Shown in pieces: positions 36,275 through 45,071 of a stretch of DNA of 64,000 nt. A program made the translations under genes and the position numbers. Position 1 is the stretch's first letter. Each line of letters opens with the position of its first letter. A model generated the notes under the pieces. That model worked only from the letters and a program-made list of their open reading frames with translations, did not search any database and had not been told where the DNA came from. The stretch is from Lysobacteraceae bacterium CU05-9 (GTDB taxonomy: Bacteria; Pseudomonadota; Gammaproteobacteria; Xanthomonadales; Xanthomonadaceae), in assembly GCA_007556525.1 (NCBI GenBank), contig SWJS01000003.1:187595-251594 (forward strand), written 5' to 3'.

Positions 36275-36678
36275 TGCACCATCACCTTCGCCGCCAGTGC
36301 GGTGATGATCTTGGCCAGCAATGGAGCCAACAGTCCGACGAGGATTCCCACCAAAATCGACTGCAGAATCTCGCCGGCACCTTTTGGCCAGCCGACAAGC
36401 GTTTGGGAAAAGGTCAACGTCACACCGATCAGCAACGTGATGAGGTCAACATCCAGGTGCGAATCGCCAAAACGGCGTTTGCTCATGTGATACCAGGCGA
36501 GCGTCGTGATTGCGAGTGCCAAGAACGTGGAGACGACGCCAAATGGCAACGCGGCTGAGAATGCTTGCAGCACTGCCGGCAATCCTGCGATCGCCTCCAG
36601 CGCCTCTTTTCCGTTTAGCGCGATCGCCGACAGCAATGCACTGAATCCCGCGATCGTCATCCACTTGGCACCGTTCAT
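36271..36678 (-). CDS. Holin-like multi-pass membrane protein
   Basis: A 135-residue protein with about four hydrophobic segments (residues 8-21, 44-62, 78-95, 104-133) and a short charged loop (HMSKRRFGDSHLDVD). Its place next to endolysin and spanins makes a holin role the best explanation. No specific family recognised. Confidence 0.65.
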   Translation of the reverse strand: MNGAKWMTIAGFSALLSAIALNGKEALEAIAGLPAVLQAFSAALPFGVVSTFLALAITTLAWYHMSKRRFGDSHLDVDLITLLIGVTLTFSQTLVGWPKGAGEILQSILVGILVGLLAPLLAKIITALAAKVMVQ

Positions 36679-36962
36679 TACTTCAACCCCTTCATTGCGC
36701 GAAGCTCTTGAATGTCATCGCTGTTGCGCTTAATGCGGACGTCGTATTCCGCCATCTTTGCGCGGACGTTAGGCAGCTCGCCCAACTGCGTCTGCAGAGC
36801 GATCTGCTGCTGAGTCAACGCTTTGACGTCGGAACTCAGCGCGATCATGGAATTGTTGAGGTTGACGATCAGACCGCCGACTCCTAGCAACGCGCCGATG
36901 ATGAGCGTGTCGAGGATATTGAAGGCCCGGCGCATGGTTGTGGATTTTTGTTCGTCGCTCAC
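36678..36962 (-). CDS. Single-pass membrane protein in the lysis cassette (XhlA-like or antiholin)
   Basis: A 94-residue protein from GTG 36962, which overlaps the endolysin stop (GTGA); ATG 36935 is an alternative. One membrane helix (LDTLIIGALLGVGGLIVNL) is followed by a C-terminal coiled coil (about 45-90), unlike a typical holin but like XhlA-type proteins. It could modulate the holin or be a second holin. Confidence 0.6.
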   Translation of the reverse strand: MSDEQKSTTMRRAFNILDTLIIGALLGVGGLIVNLNNSMIALSSDVKALTQQQIALQTQLGELPNVRAKMAEYDVRIKRNSDDIQELRAMKGLK

Positions 36963-37444
36963 GCGAGCTGACCTCCGGCATCGGTGTACTTCTTGCGAAG
37001 CGTGGCCAGGCTTTGTTCGAACTGGCCGTATCCGGCACCTGGAAGGGATGCCCATTCCTTTCGGCATGCTTGAACTGCGAGGTCGAAGCGACCCTCAATG
37101 ATGTGGACAAGACCGCCGCGCTGCCGAATCAATTCGACAGCGGCGAGGTCTTGGGAACGAGGAGAAAAATCCTTAAGGCCTAGCTTCTTGGCGACTCCAT
37201 CCCAGGTGCCGCGGATGAACTGGTAACGTCCGGCAGCACTTGATTTGATGTTGTAGCGCGGAAGCGCAACAAGCTTGCGGGGATGATCGCGGTAGTCCGT
37301 CAACAGACCCCCGCCGACAATGACGTCATACCCTTGCAGCATGGTGGTTTGACGTCCATTGTCGGTGCCTTCGGAGTGCGCAATCATGTCGAGGAATGCC
37401 ACGACATTGCGCCCGCCTACTTCGCATGGGGAGATCTGTGCCAT
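36959..37444 (-). CDS. R: Lambda R-type endolysin (lytic transglycosylase)
   Basis: A 161-residue endolysin strikingly like lambda R: FLDMIAHSEGTDNGRQ with catalytic Glu25, GYDVIVGGGLLTDYRDHPRKLV, GRYQF and ASLPGAGYGQFE all match. It cleaves the glycan strands of peptidoglycan without hydrolysis. No signal peptide, so it needs the holin for release. Confidence 0.95.
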   Translation of the reverse strand: MAQISPCEVGGRNVVAFLDMIAHSEGTDNGRQTTMLQGYDVIVGGGLLTDYRDHPRKLVALPRYNIKSSAAGRYQFIRGTWDGVAKKLGLKDFSPRSQDLAAVELIRQRGGLVHIIEGRFDLAVQACRKEWASLPGAGYGQFEQSLATLRKKYTDAGGQLA

Positions 37445-37450
37445 CGGTGA

Positions 37451-37777
37451 TTACGCCGCGTTGATCTTGACGCGAGCGACGGTTTCACCGTTGGCAAGAG
37501 CTTGCCAAAAGCGGCCGATGCGCGTGTTGCCGGAAGCGGTGGAAGTAACCTGACCACCTGCTGTCACGTACGCAACGGCACCGATGTTCGCAGTCGACGC
37601 CGGGACGGCTGGAACATTCCAGACGCCTTCAGCATGGCCAACGGCTTTTTCGCCGGCTTGCACATCATTGAGATTGACGCATGCCAATCCATCGAGCAGG
37701 ACAACAACGCCTGCCAGCAGTGCGGTGGGGGCTACGAATTGAATCGTCTCACCGCGTTCTTTGTAGTTCTTTGCCAT
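37451..37777 (-). CDS. DUF2190 family capsid decoration protein
   Basis: A 108-residue protein with the DUF2190 pattern: AKNYKERGETIQFVAPTA, a LACVNLNDVQAGEKAVGHAEGVW core, and AYVTAGGQVT. Members are head decoration or fibre proteins next to capsid genes. It takes the place of lambda D downstream of the capsid gene. A 76-base gap separates it from the capsid stop. Confidence 0.8.
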   Translation of the reverse strand: MAKNYKERGETIQFVAPTALLAGVVVLLDGLACVNLNDVQAGEKAVGHAEGVWNVPAVPASTANIGAVAYVTAGGQVTSTASGNTRIGRFWQALANGETVARVKINAA

Positions 37778-37853
37778 GGGATGTCTCCTGGAAAATGGGC
37801 AAATGGGGTTCTTGTCGCGAGAGCCTCAGTTGAGGCTCTGCGGATTGAAGCGG

Positions 37854-39197
37854 TTAGACGCCTGGATTCTTGACGAGGCCTCGGGCTTCGACCAGGCCGG
37901 CAGCTGCGTTCAAACGCACCTTCGTCTCGAGACCGTCAACGTTCCAGCCGACCTTCGTGGTAACAGTTGGGTCGATGACGCCGTCCAGTGCAGCAATGAT
38001 CAGCGTGTCGAACAGTTCCGGATCTGCGACGACGTACCATGCCTTCGGATCGTTCACATCCAAACGTGCGTCTTCGACGATGATGAATCGGTTGAGCATC
38101 GTGTTCGATGCGGTTGCATTCTTGCCGACAACGATTTCGACCGCGGACGTCAGGATTTGACGCGCTGTCGCACCCTTGCCAACAGGGACAACCAAAACCT
38201 TTGCCTGAAGGCCGAGCAGGTTGCCATCTGCGTCTTTCGCAAGTGCGATCTTGCCAAACGCTTCTTCAAGGGATGCGGTAGTCAACGCTGAGCCGGTCAT
38301 GAGATTGCCGTTACCGCTGCTGTAGTTGTTCGCATCGGTGATGATTCGGAAGATGTCATCGCCGAGTGAGCGCTTTGCGGATTGCCCCATTTTGAATGGG
38401 ACAGAGTCGAAAAGACCCAGGTCATCGTTGATGATCGCCTCATCGGTGATGGAGAAGATACCGCCACGCTTCGTGATCTTCACTTTCGCCTTGGATGAGC
38501 TGAAGGTGCCGTATTCGTATTCTTCACCTTCAAGGACTTCAGCGATGCCGTTGAATTGACCCAATCCGGCCAAAGACGTTTCCTTGAAATCCGTAACGGG
38601 GACCACACGGGCAAGTTTTTCATACGATTCTGCGACTCCGTTAAAGCCTCGCAGTACCGCAGTACGGATCACGCCCTGGGTGATTGCCGGGAAGTCTGAG
38701 CTCGTGTGCGTGATTGCAGCTTGGATATAGTCCGAGGGAGCGACGCCACGGGTGTTGACGCCAGCTGCTTCCGCACAGGCGCGAGCCATTTCGCGCAGGC
38801 TCATGCCGGCGAACTGGTTGCCTTGCGACACTGCCGTTCGGCCACATCGTGCAGTGATCGCCTCCGACATGCCTTGAACGCGCTTATCGCGGGAATCTTC
38901 ACCGGCTTGCACGTGAGCACCGCCGTTCAGCGGCTGGGCTTGCTTACCCAGGTGTGCCAGGATTTGGCGACCGACAATGTCTGCCGTGATTTCAGGATCC
39001 GCAGCATCGATCGCAGCGTTTACGATCGCGGTGATTTCAGGATTGCTGGCATATGGCGCGGCCATTGCCCGAATCTCGGCGTTGCGCGTTGCGATCGACG
39101 CAACTGCGACCGACACACCTTCGGCGAGTGCCGTAGGGGCTGGTTGATTTACAGCGGGCGCATTCTCGACCGCCGTGTGGTTCGTCTGAACTGACAT
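37854..39197 (-). CDS. Nested capsid/scaffold product from an internal start
   Basis: ATG 39197 is codon 272 of the fusion and has GAGG 8 bases upstream (39206-39209 on the plus strand), better than most sites here. The product would be 447 residues, scaffold-like arm plus capsid, without protease. This copies the logic of lambda C/Nu3, and would provide the excess of capsid over protease that assembly needs. Inferred, not proven. Confidence 0.6.
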   Translation of the reverse strand: MSVQTNHTAVENAPAVNQPAPTALAEGVSVAVASIATRNAEIRAMAAPYASNPEITAIVNAAIDAADPEITADIVGRQILAHLGKQAQPLNGGAHVQAGEDSRDKRVQGMSEAITARCGRTAVSQGNQFAGMSLREMARACAEAAGVNTRGVAPSDYIQAAITHTSSDFPAITQGVIRTAVLRGFNGVAESYEKLARVVPVTDFKETSLAGLGQFNGIAEVLEGEEYEYGTFSSSKAKVKITKRGGIFSITDEAIINDDLGLFDSVPFKMGQSAKRSLGDDIFRIITDANNYSSGNGNLMTGSALTTASLEEAFGKIALAKDADGNLLGLQAKVLVVPVGKGATARQILTSAVEIVVGKNATASNTMLNRFIIVEDARLDVNDPKAWYVVADPELFDTLIIAALDGVIDPTVTTKVGWNVDGLETKVRLNAAAGLVEARGLVKNPGV

Positions 39198-40010
39198 AGT
39201 TGTTTCCTCGTTAGGGGCGGCGGTCGAAGCCGCCTTGGTTTTCTCGGCCGAAGTGACCGGATTCGGTTTGAACGCCGCAAACACGGTGGGACGCATGTCT
39301 TCACCGAGGGCGTTGATGAAATTGGTGAATGACGCTTGTTCTTCGTCGCTCGATTCGTTGAGACCCGTGATTTCGTCAATCAGGCCATGTGCGAGAGCCT
39401 CTTCAGCGCTGAACCAATGGTCCTTGCCGTCGGCCCACATAGCTTCGTATTCGCTTATCGGCTTGCCGGTCTTACGCGCATAGCTCGGCGCCATCGCCTT
39501 GCCGTATACCTCGAGCACATTTGCAAACTCTTCCGCGACTTCGCGGACTTGCTGTGCATTACCGTCGACGTACAAGCTGCCCCACGGTGCATGCAGCATT
39601 TGCAGCGCATTGGATGGCATGCGGACGACGTCGCCGGCAGCGGCAATGAGTGAAGCGATGGAGATCGCAACGGCGCCGATTTCAACGACGATCTGCGCAC
39701 CGCTCTCATCTGCGTGGCGACGCAATTCGTTGTAGATGGCGATTCCATCCGAAACGGAACCGCCGTAGCTGTTGATGCGAACCGTAATCTGGGATGGATT
39801 AAGGCCGCGCAGCTCTTCAATGACGGATCCGGCTGACACCGCGGTGTCATCCCACCAGTAATAACCGATAGGACCGTAGATCCACAGCTCGACGTTGTTG
39901 CCGCCTGCAGCGCGGACTTCGATCGTTCCGTTTTCGGTCGATTGGCGTGCCAATACCTGCGGCGCTTTGAGCGCCTGAAGCAAACGGGCTGAAGGTTTAG
40001 GGAATTTCAT
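37854..40010 (-). CDS. Fused ClpP-like prohead protease and major capsid protein
   Basis: A 718-residue fusion. Residues about 35-220 are a ClpP-type serine protease with Ser117 in AISIAS and His140 in MLHAPWG. Residues about 240-330 form a low-complexity, scaffold-like linker. The rest is an HK97-fold capsid protein (FSITDEAIINDDLG and LGDDIFRIITDANN). Such fusions are known in phages. A strong internal start at 39197 suggests the capsid part is also made alone. It overlaps the portal stop. Confidence 0.88.
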   Translation of the reverse strand: MKFPKPSARLLQALKAPQVLARQSTENGTIEVRAAGGNNVELWIYGPIGYYWWDDTAVSAGSVIEELRGLNPSQITVRINSYGGSVSDGIAIYNELRRHADESGAQIVVEIGAVAISIASLIAAAGDVVRMPSNALQMLHAPWGSLYVDGNAQQVREVAEEFANVLEVYGKAMAPSYARKTGKPISEYEAMWADGKDHWFSAEEALAHGLIDEITGLNESSDEEQASFTNFINALGEDMRPTVFAAFKPNPVTSAEKTKAASTAAPNEETTMSVQTNHTAVENAPAVNQPAPTALAEGVSVAVASIATRNAEIRAMAAPYASNPEITAIVNAAIDAADPEITADIVGRQILAHLGKQAQPLNGGAHVQAGEDSRDKRVQGMSEAITARCGRTAVSQGNQFAGMSLREMARACAEAAGVNTRGVAPSDYIQAAITHTSSDFPAITQGVIRTAVLRGFNGVAESYEKLARVVPVTDFKETSLAGLGQFNGIAEVLEGEEYEYGTFSSSKAKVKITKRGGIFSITDEAIINDDLGLFDSVPFKMGQSAKRSLGDDIFRIITDANNYSSGNGNLMTGSALTTASLEEAFGKIALAKDADGNLLGLQAKVLVVPVGKGATARQILTSAVEIVVGKNATASNTMLNRFIIVEDARLDVNDPKAWYVVADPELFDTLIIAALDGVIDPTVTTKVGWNVDGLETKVRLNAAAGLVEARGLVKNPGV

Positions 40011-41569
40011 TCATCATCTCCACGCGATGCACGTGCGAATTCGCTCGAACGCGCACTCGCCGCGAGATCCGCGCTATTCGGGTTGTGGGTGGCTGGCACG
40101 ACCGGTTCCATTTCGTTCCAGTCGGCAATTAGGCGCTGAACTTCTTCAGGATCGTTTCCGGATTGCAGGATCGCCTGTTGCGGTGCCATCCATCCGCGAT
40201 CGACTTGCTCGCCGCGTGCCAGGATTTCTTTGAGCGGATCAATCCACGGCATTTGCGGACGGATAAACACGGCTTTCTGCAGATCGCTGAGCGTCCAACC
40301 TTTCGGAATCTTGACCTTGCCGGACAACACCGCGGCGAGCACAAACTGTTTCCAGATGGGACGCATGAAACGCGCAACAAAAAACTCGCCAAGCATGGCG
40401 TAATAGCCGAACTTCTCGACGAGCTCTTGGCGCTGCGCAGAGTATGTGCCGTTGTAATTCAGCGACAGCGATGAGAAGCTGACCCCGATCCCGCCTGCAG
40501 CGCGGCGGATTTGCGTATCGAGGTAAGCGGCGATGTTTGGATTGGGGCGCTTCGAATCGATGATTTCAAGCTTTTCGCCCGGCTCGAGATCGTCACCGAT
40601 CATGCCAGGCACCATGTTGAAACTGCGCATGACGCGGTCAAGGGCTGCCCCCGCTTCATCCAACGCACCGGGACCACTCGATGGTGGCGCTAGGGACACG
40701 TCTTTGATGATCTGCGCGCAAAAAGATGCGGCAACTTTGGCAGCAATGCGCTCACTGTTCTCGTAGTCCTGAATGTCGCGGAGACGGTTGACGATGGGAG
40801 CGAATACGCTCAAACCGCGGACTTGATGGATGCGATCGATACTCGCAACCGAGTGCATTGATGAAGCGGGGACAAACTTGGTATCCATGCGAAGGCTGAA
40901 GCTATCGCCGGGGTGATTTTTGTAGACGTGATAGCCGGTGACCTCGCCCCAGCCGTTTCGGCGCACGCCCTGTTTGACGTTTTCGGCAGGAATGTTGAGA
41001 TCGAGCGGAACGAGATCCGCTTCCAGCATCTCGATCGAGTAGGGAACCGATGTGCCGTGACGCAACGTGTCGACCGTGCCCATCACATCCTGATAAAACA
41101 CTTCGCCATCACGGCAAGCGGATGACCAAATCAGTTGCTGACACTTTCCGAAATCGTGTTGTTTCGTGACTTCAGGCAGGTCCCACCATTCATCCCATGC
41201 ATCGCGCAGAATCTGCGCAAGTTCGCGGTTGACGGATTCACCCATGCGACGCGGTGCCGGCATGACGTCGATACCGGAACCGACCGTGTTTTGCACGAGA
41301 ATGTTCAGGCCGTTACGGGCAACATCGTAATCGCGGCAGAGCGCACGCGCTGAATCGCGCAGCGACTTCGCATCGATGCCGACAATGCGATCGCCGGAGC
41401 CCGCGTCCTGGAACATCCTGCGTTGACGCGTGTGGCGCGTTGCTTCGTGAACACCTGCCTTTTTCTTATCATCCTGCCGGTGTACTTCCTTGTTGGGCAT
41501 ACGCGCACGCGCCCGATCATCGCGGATCGAAGAGATAATACGTGCGCGGGCGACAGCTGCAGTGCTCAA
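40007..41569 (-). CDS. B: Portal protein, lambda gpB family
   Basis: A 520-residue portal protein with the lambda-family signature: LVQNTVGSGIDVMP, WDEWWDLPEVTKQHDFGKCQQLIW, a GDSFSLRMDTKFVPASSMHS segment, and SSLSLNYNGTYSAQRQEL near residue 370. It forms the dodecameric DNA entry ring. It overlaps gpW and the protease/capsid gene by four bases. Confidence 0.93.
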   Translation of the reverse strand: MSTAAVARARIISSIRDDRARARMPNKEVHRQDDKKKAGVHEATRHTRQRRMFQDAGSGDRIVGIDAKSLRDSARALCRDYDVARNGLNILVQNTVGSGIDVMPAPRRMGESVNRELAQILRDAWDEWWDLPEVTKQHDFGKCQQLIWSSACRDGEVFYQDVMGTVDTLRHGTSVPYSIEMLEADLVPLDLNIPAENVKQGVRRNGWGEVTGYHVYKNHPGDSFSLRMDTKFVPASSMHSVASIDRIHQVRGLSVFAPIVNRLRDIQDYENSERIAAKVAASFCAQIIKDVSLAPPSSGPGALDEAGAALDRVMRSFNMVPGMIGDDLEPGEKLEIIDSKRPNPNIAAYLDTQIRRAAGGIGVSFSSLSLNYNGTYSAQRQELVEKFGYYAMLGEFFVARFMRPIWKQFVLAAVLSGKVKIPKGWTLSDLQKAVFIRPQMPWIDPLKEILARGEQVDRGWMAPQQAILQSGNDPEEVQRLIADWNEMEPVVPATHNPNSADLAASARSSEFARASRGDDE

Positions 41570-41811
41570 TCGTAGTTCCAGTCACACGAAGATCCGCGTG
41601 AAAACGTAGCCTGAGAAAAACGAGAACGGCCATTGCCGTTGGAGGCGGTAGTTTCCTGGTCAACGACGCGCTGAAGGCGAGTACGTTCCTTTCGAACGAT
41701 ATCCAGATCCGCACGCGTGAGTGTGCGGTCACCAAAGCGAACGGCTTGGCCGCGAAGAATTTTCTTCTCGGCTTCAACGTACAGCTCTAGCAGTTCGGAA
41801 TTGGTACTCAT
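41566..41811 (-). CDS. W: Head-tail joining protein gpW-like
   Basis: An 81-residue protein with helix-beta-helix pattern: LLELYVEAEKKILRGQAVRFGDRTLTRADLD then a basic helix, matching gpW, which stabilises packaged DNA and prepares the connector. Start 41811 is chosen over an upstream codon for fit to the family. The 148-base gap to the Mor-like gene shows nothing clear. Confidence 0.82.
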   Translation of the reverse strand: MSTNSELLELYVEAEKKILRGQAVRFGDRTLTRADLDIVRKERTRLQRVVDQETTASNGNGRSRFSQATFSRGSSCDWNYD

Positions 41812-41959
41812 GACAAGTACCATTTTCGAGTTGGAGGTGAGGGCAGTTCTACTTCAAAGTGCAACCGCCTAGTTTCAAAAACCGCTTAAAAATAGAGCTC
41901 AAAAAAAGCGGGTGTGACCATTTAGCAGTAAAACGCCCTCACTTATCTAAAAACGTGGA

Positions 41960-42250
41960 TTATTCGGTCGCGAAGAGGTCTGGCATCTCACGCTTCAAGC
42001 GCCGGCGGCTTGTGCGGTGATCGCGGTAGATTTGTCTCATCGATTTTCCTTCTCGGATCTCCGCGCGGATCTGAAGGTGATTGAGTCGATTTCGGGGTGA
42101 GCTCACGTATAGCCAACCATTCGCAGCCTTGCGATCTTGCAGGGTTGACATGACCGCACTGGCGCATTTATGCGCGATTGATTCTGCGAGACCCGTTTCG
42201 ACGATCACCGAGGTCGTCATTTCGCGTAGCAGATCATCGTATTCGCTCAT
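41960..42250 (-). CDS. Mor-like DNA-binding protein
   Basis: A 96-residue protein. The pattern of an N-terminal helical pair, a central YVSSPRNRLNHLQIRAEI and a C-terminal helix-turn-helix with basic DHRTSRRRLKREM recalls the Mor/C transcription activator family of Mu. It could activate late genes, though it sits inside the late operon between terL (four-base overlap) and gpW. Confidence 0.5.
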   Translation of the reverse strand: MSEYDDLLREMTTSVIVETGLAESIAHKCASAVMSTLQDRKAANGWLYVSSPRNRLNHLQIRAEIREGKSMRQIYRDHRTSRRRLKREMPDLFATE

Positions 42251-44166
42251 TGGATGCTCCAGTCATCGCCGGCCAGACCGCCGGACTTTCGTTTGCGCTG
42301 CTGAACGGCAGGTCGTGCCGGCAGCGGCTGTGTATTTGTGCCGGTTGCAATGTCCGAATCTTTTGGCGCACGTGCCAACAGACTGGCCTCACGCTGATTC
42401 CAGTCGGCGATGGTGTAACGGTGCAATCGGAGCTCCGGATGGTGTGCAGCGGCATAAGCGTAAACGTAGGTGTCTAACGGTTCATTGCGGGCACCACGAC
42501 GGTTAAAAAAACGGTTCTTGCGTGGATCCCACGTCTCCGATGTCATCCCCGCAAAAAACATGTCCGGAAGATGCTCGCTGAAGTGCACGAGGCGCTTTTC
42601 GACGTCTTTCTCAGCATCCGCTCCCATGCGGCCGTAAACCCAATGCTTTGCCTGATTGGTGCCTACCTGGTAGATCACGACCGAACGTTTGTCGGTGACG
42701 CCCTGCCAAGTGACATCATGGAACTTACCGCGATTGATCACGGGTGCATTCACCGCTGTCGCACCATAGATCGGCGCCACGCGTGGAATGAGACGCTTAC
42801 GGGCGTACGCCTTTACCGCTTCGCCACGGTGGCCGCCGGCATCGATGAAGGTCGCGGCAACTCGCAGCAATGCGCCGGACGCGTGCAAGATCGGCCGGTT
42901 GATCAATTCGGTGAGCGACACCCAGACTGCATCGTTCGCGGGATCACCATCGAGCTCGACGTAATCCAGCGTCCACGATGCCATTCCATGCCCCCAGCCG
43001 ACGATGTGAACTGCGAGACGGTTATCCTGCGTATCGACGCCGGCTGTGACAACGAGTACGCCGCTTGGAGCGGTGCGCAGCGCATACGATTCCGCGCGAT
43101 CGGCGAGCATATCCTGTCGCACGGCACGCGTTGCCGGATCCTCCCAGGATTCAGCGAGGCGATCGTTGAGAAACGTTTTCAGTTTCGGAGGATCGTTCGC
43201 CGCCTCACGAAATTCGTGCACAAGTTTGAGCCACGTCGGCCCGAGTCCCACCGGGTAATACAGCCCGTTGATCGTGTAGCCACGGACCGTTCGCCCTGGA
43301 TATTTCGGGATCCACCGGCCTGCGCGGATGAGTTGCGTTTTTTGGTGCTCATGGATGACGGCGCCACACGATCGGCACGCATACCAGCACTGCGTTGCAT
43401 CTTCATTCCAGCAAAGACCGGACCACTCGAAGGGTTGTTCATGGCGGCACTCCGGACATGCGATGTGGTACATGCGTTGATCGGAAGCTTCATACGCCGC
43501 GTCGATACGCGACGTGCCCTTGATCGTCGGAGTGGAAATCCGCAATTTCTTGTACGTTGCAGGGAACGCGGACACACGGCCATCGAGTAGTTTTTCGGGA
43601 TCGTCACCGGACTTCAGTTCCGATGAAAATTCATCGAGCTCATCGACGATGAGATAGCAAACCGAAGTGGACTTGAGGCGTGCAGGAGAACCTGCATGCT
43701 CGAGATAGAGTTGGCCACCCTTGAAGTCTTTGAAGAATTTTTGGTTTGCTGTTTCACGTGAAGCAACGGAGGTCAACGCTTCGCGCATTGGCACGGTAAT
43801 TTCAAGCGTCGGTTCCAGCTTTTGGTTCGACCACTTGATCATCGAAACTTCAGCCGGGAGCGCCACCATCACCGGACCCGGCGCGTGATCCATGATGTAA
43901 CCGAGCCAATTCACGGCGCATTCCGTTTTGCCCATCTGGATGGGAAACTTCACGACGACATCTTGCGTCTCACTCTGCGTGGAAAGCGCATCCATGATTT
44001 CGCGCAATGGCGGGTTGCGTGATGTATGCCATTGACCAGGCTCCGCGCTGCCCTTGGAACTCAGTTGACGGTGCAGGTCCGCCCAGGCACTGACCGTGAT
44101 CGCTTCACGCGGCCGTAAAGCTTCAGCGAGTACGTCGTATACGACCTGGTGCGCCGGCATTGTCAT
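42247..44166 (-). CDS. A: Terminase large subunit, lambda gpA family
   Basis: A 639-residue packaging motor and nuclease. Walker A is FPIQMGKT (74-81), Walker B is YLIVDELDEF, and a zinc-like CPECRHEQPFEW...CWYACRSCG pair follows. The C-terminal nuclease half has VTAGVDTQDNRL and a VYAYAAAHHPEL stretch. gpA-type terminases cut at cos sites, so linear DNA should have cohesive ends. Confidence 0.95.
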   Translation of the reverse strand: MTMPAHQVVYDVLAEALRPREAITVSAWADLHRQLSSKGSAEPGQWHTSRNPPLREIMDALSTQSETQDVVVKFPIQMGKTECAVNWLGYIMDHAPGPVMVALPAEVSMIKWSNQKLEPTLEITVPMREALTSVASRETANQKFFKDFKGGQLYLEHAGSPARLKSTSVCYLIVDELDEFSSELKSGDDPEKLLDGRVSAFPATYKKLRISTPTIKGTSRIDAAYEASDQRMYHIACPECRHEQPFEWSGLCWNEDATQCWYACRSCGAVIHEHQKTQLIRAGRWIPKYPGRTVRGYTINGLYYPVGLGPTWLKLVHEFREAANDPPKLKTFLNDRLAESWEDPATRAVRQDMLADRAESYALRTAPSGVLVVTAGVDTQDNRLAVHIVGWGHGMASWTLDYVELDGDPANDAVWVSLTELINRPILHASGALLRVAATFIDAGGHRGEAVKAYARKRLIPRVAPIYGATAVNAPVINRGKFHDVTWQGVTDKRSVVIYQVGTNQAKHWVYGRMGADAEKDVEKRLVHFSEHLPDMFFAGMTSETWDPRKNRFFNRRGARNEPLDTYVYAYAAAHHPELRLHRYTIADWNQREASLLARAPKDSDIATGTNTQPLPARPAVQQRKRKSGGLAGDDWSIQ

Positions 44167-44723
44167 TCGCCGCGCCCTGCCTTGTCAAAACCGCGGACGA
44201 GATCCGCGAGTGCACGACGCAACTCCGCATCGAGCAACACACGTACCTCAGATTCGCCGCGTGAGGCGGCTTCCACGACCTGACTGGCTAACACCGCCGG
44301 CAGCTGTTCGAACCGCAAGCGGATTTGATTCGTGACGTCTGCGAGGGTTTTGCGGACGTCGCCCGCGTGCAGCAACTCCTTCGCTGAAACAAGGTAATCC
44401 TGCTCAGCCTTGAGCGCGAGGTAATGTTCCTTTTTGGCTTTGGCCGACTGGTAGTCCGGAGCGGCAGGTTCCATTGGAAGATCCAGTTCGCCAGACTGCG
44501 GTGCTGGGACCTCAGATTCGCGCTTCGCAGCATGACGCGCAGCGACACCACTCTTCGATGGATCCTTCGTTTGTGCCAGGCGCTCGAGCGACGCGCCAAC
44601 GCGAATCCGCTTTCCATCCGCGGTCAACACGAGTCGGTCATTCTTGATCAACTCCGTGACGTATGAAGCTGACCAGCCCTTGCTCTTTGCGAACTCACTC
44701 CGAGTGCAGGTTTCTTCAGTCAT
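44163..44723 (-). CDS. Terminase small subunit, Nu1-like
   Basis: A 186-residue DNA-binding subunit. The N-terminus (TRSEFAKSKGWSASYVTELIKNDRLVL) is a winged helix like that of Nu1, and the rest is helical for assembly with gpA. Start 44723 is chosen at the beginning of the winged helix; upstream sequence in frame is repeat-like, not protein-like. Nu1 binds R sites next to cos, and the array just upstream is a candidate target. Confidence 0.85.
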   Translation of the reverse strand: MTEETCTRSEFAKSKGWSASYVTELIKNDRLVLTADGKRIRVGASLERLAQTKDPSKSGVAARHAAKRESEVPAPQSGELDLPMEPAAPDYQSAKAKKEHYLALKAEQDYLVSAKELLHAGDVRKTLADVTNQIRLRFEQLPAVLASQVVEAASRGESEVRVLLDAELRRALADLVRGFDKAGRGE

Positions 44724-44787
44724 TCCACTACCACTTTTTTCTGAAAAAACAAAAATAGGAATTCGCGCACGCGAGCGCGAACACACG

Positions 44788-45049
44788 TGTGCGGCATCAC
44801 CGGGGCGTGTGACGGAGCGTGTGCGGTATCGTGTGCAGCATGAAATGCAGGCGTGGCGCGGTGTGTGCAGCATGTGCGGCATGAATGCGCGTACCTCGCG
44901 TACGTGCGCAGACGCGCATGCACGCCCGCGCATGTGTGCGAAAACGCCCGTGAGATACCGCACATACCGCACATGCCCGAAAAATCAACGTTTGATACCG
45001 CACAGCATGGCGCACAGATACCGCACAGATACCGCACAGATACCGCACA
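44788..45049. repeat. Inverted and tandem 11-bp repeat array (candidate cos/packaging site or origin)
   Basis: In the 348-base gap between terS and the primase gene. Plus-orientation copies of TGTGCRGYATS start at 44788, 44820, 44832, 44864 and 44873. Inverted copies GATACCGCACA start at 44954, 44964 (partial), 44994, 45017, 45028 and 45039, the last three in exact 11-bp tandem. The centre is rich in GCGC and CATG. Confidence 0.8.
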
Positions 45050-45071
45050 ACGTTCTAAAACTGGCGAGAAA

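Noticed and set aside
41882..41911. Terminator-like CCGCTT/AAGCGG pair between the Mor-like and gpW genes
   Set aside because: Only 6 bp with an 18-base loop inside a late operon; too weak to call.
42571..43590. A 339-codon plus-strand frame opposite the terminase large subunit
   Set aside because: Antisense to a gene with clear Walker motifs; no start signal or protein-like pattern.
44788..45049. CRISPR-like look of the repeat array
   Set aside because: The units are only 11 bp, occur in both orientations and lack regular spacers, and there are no cas genes.
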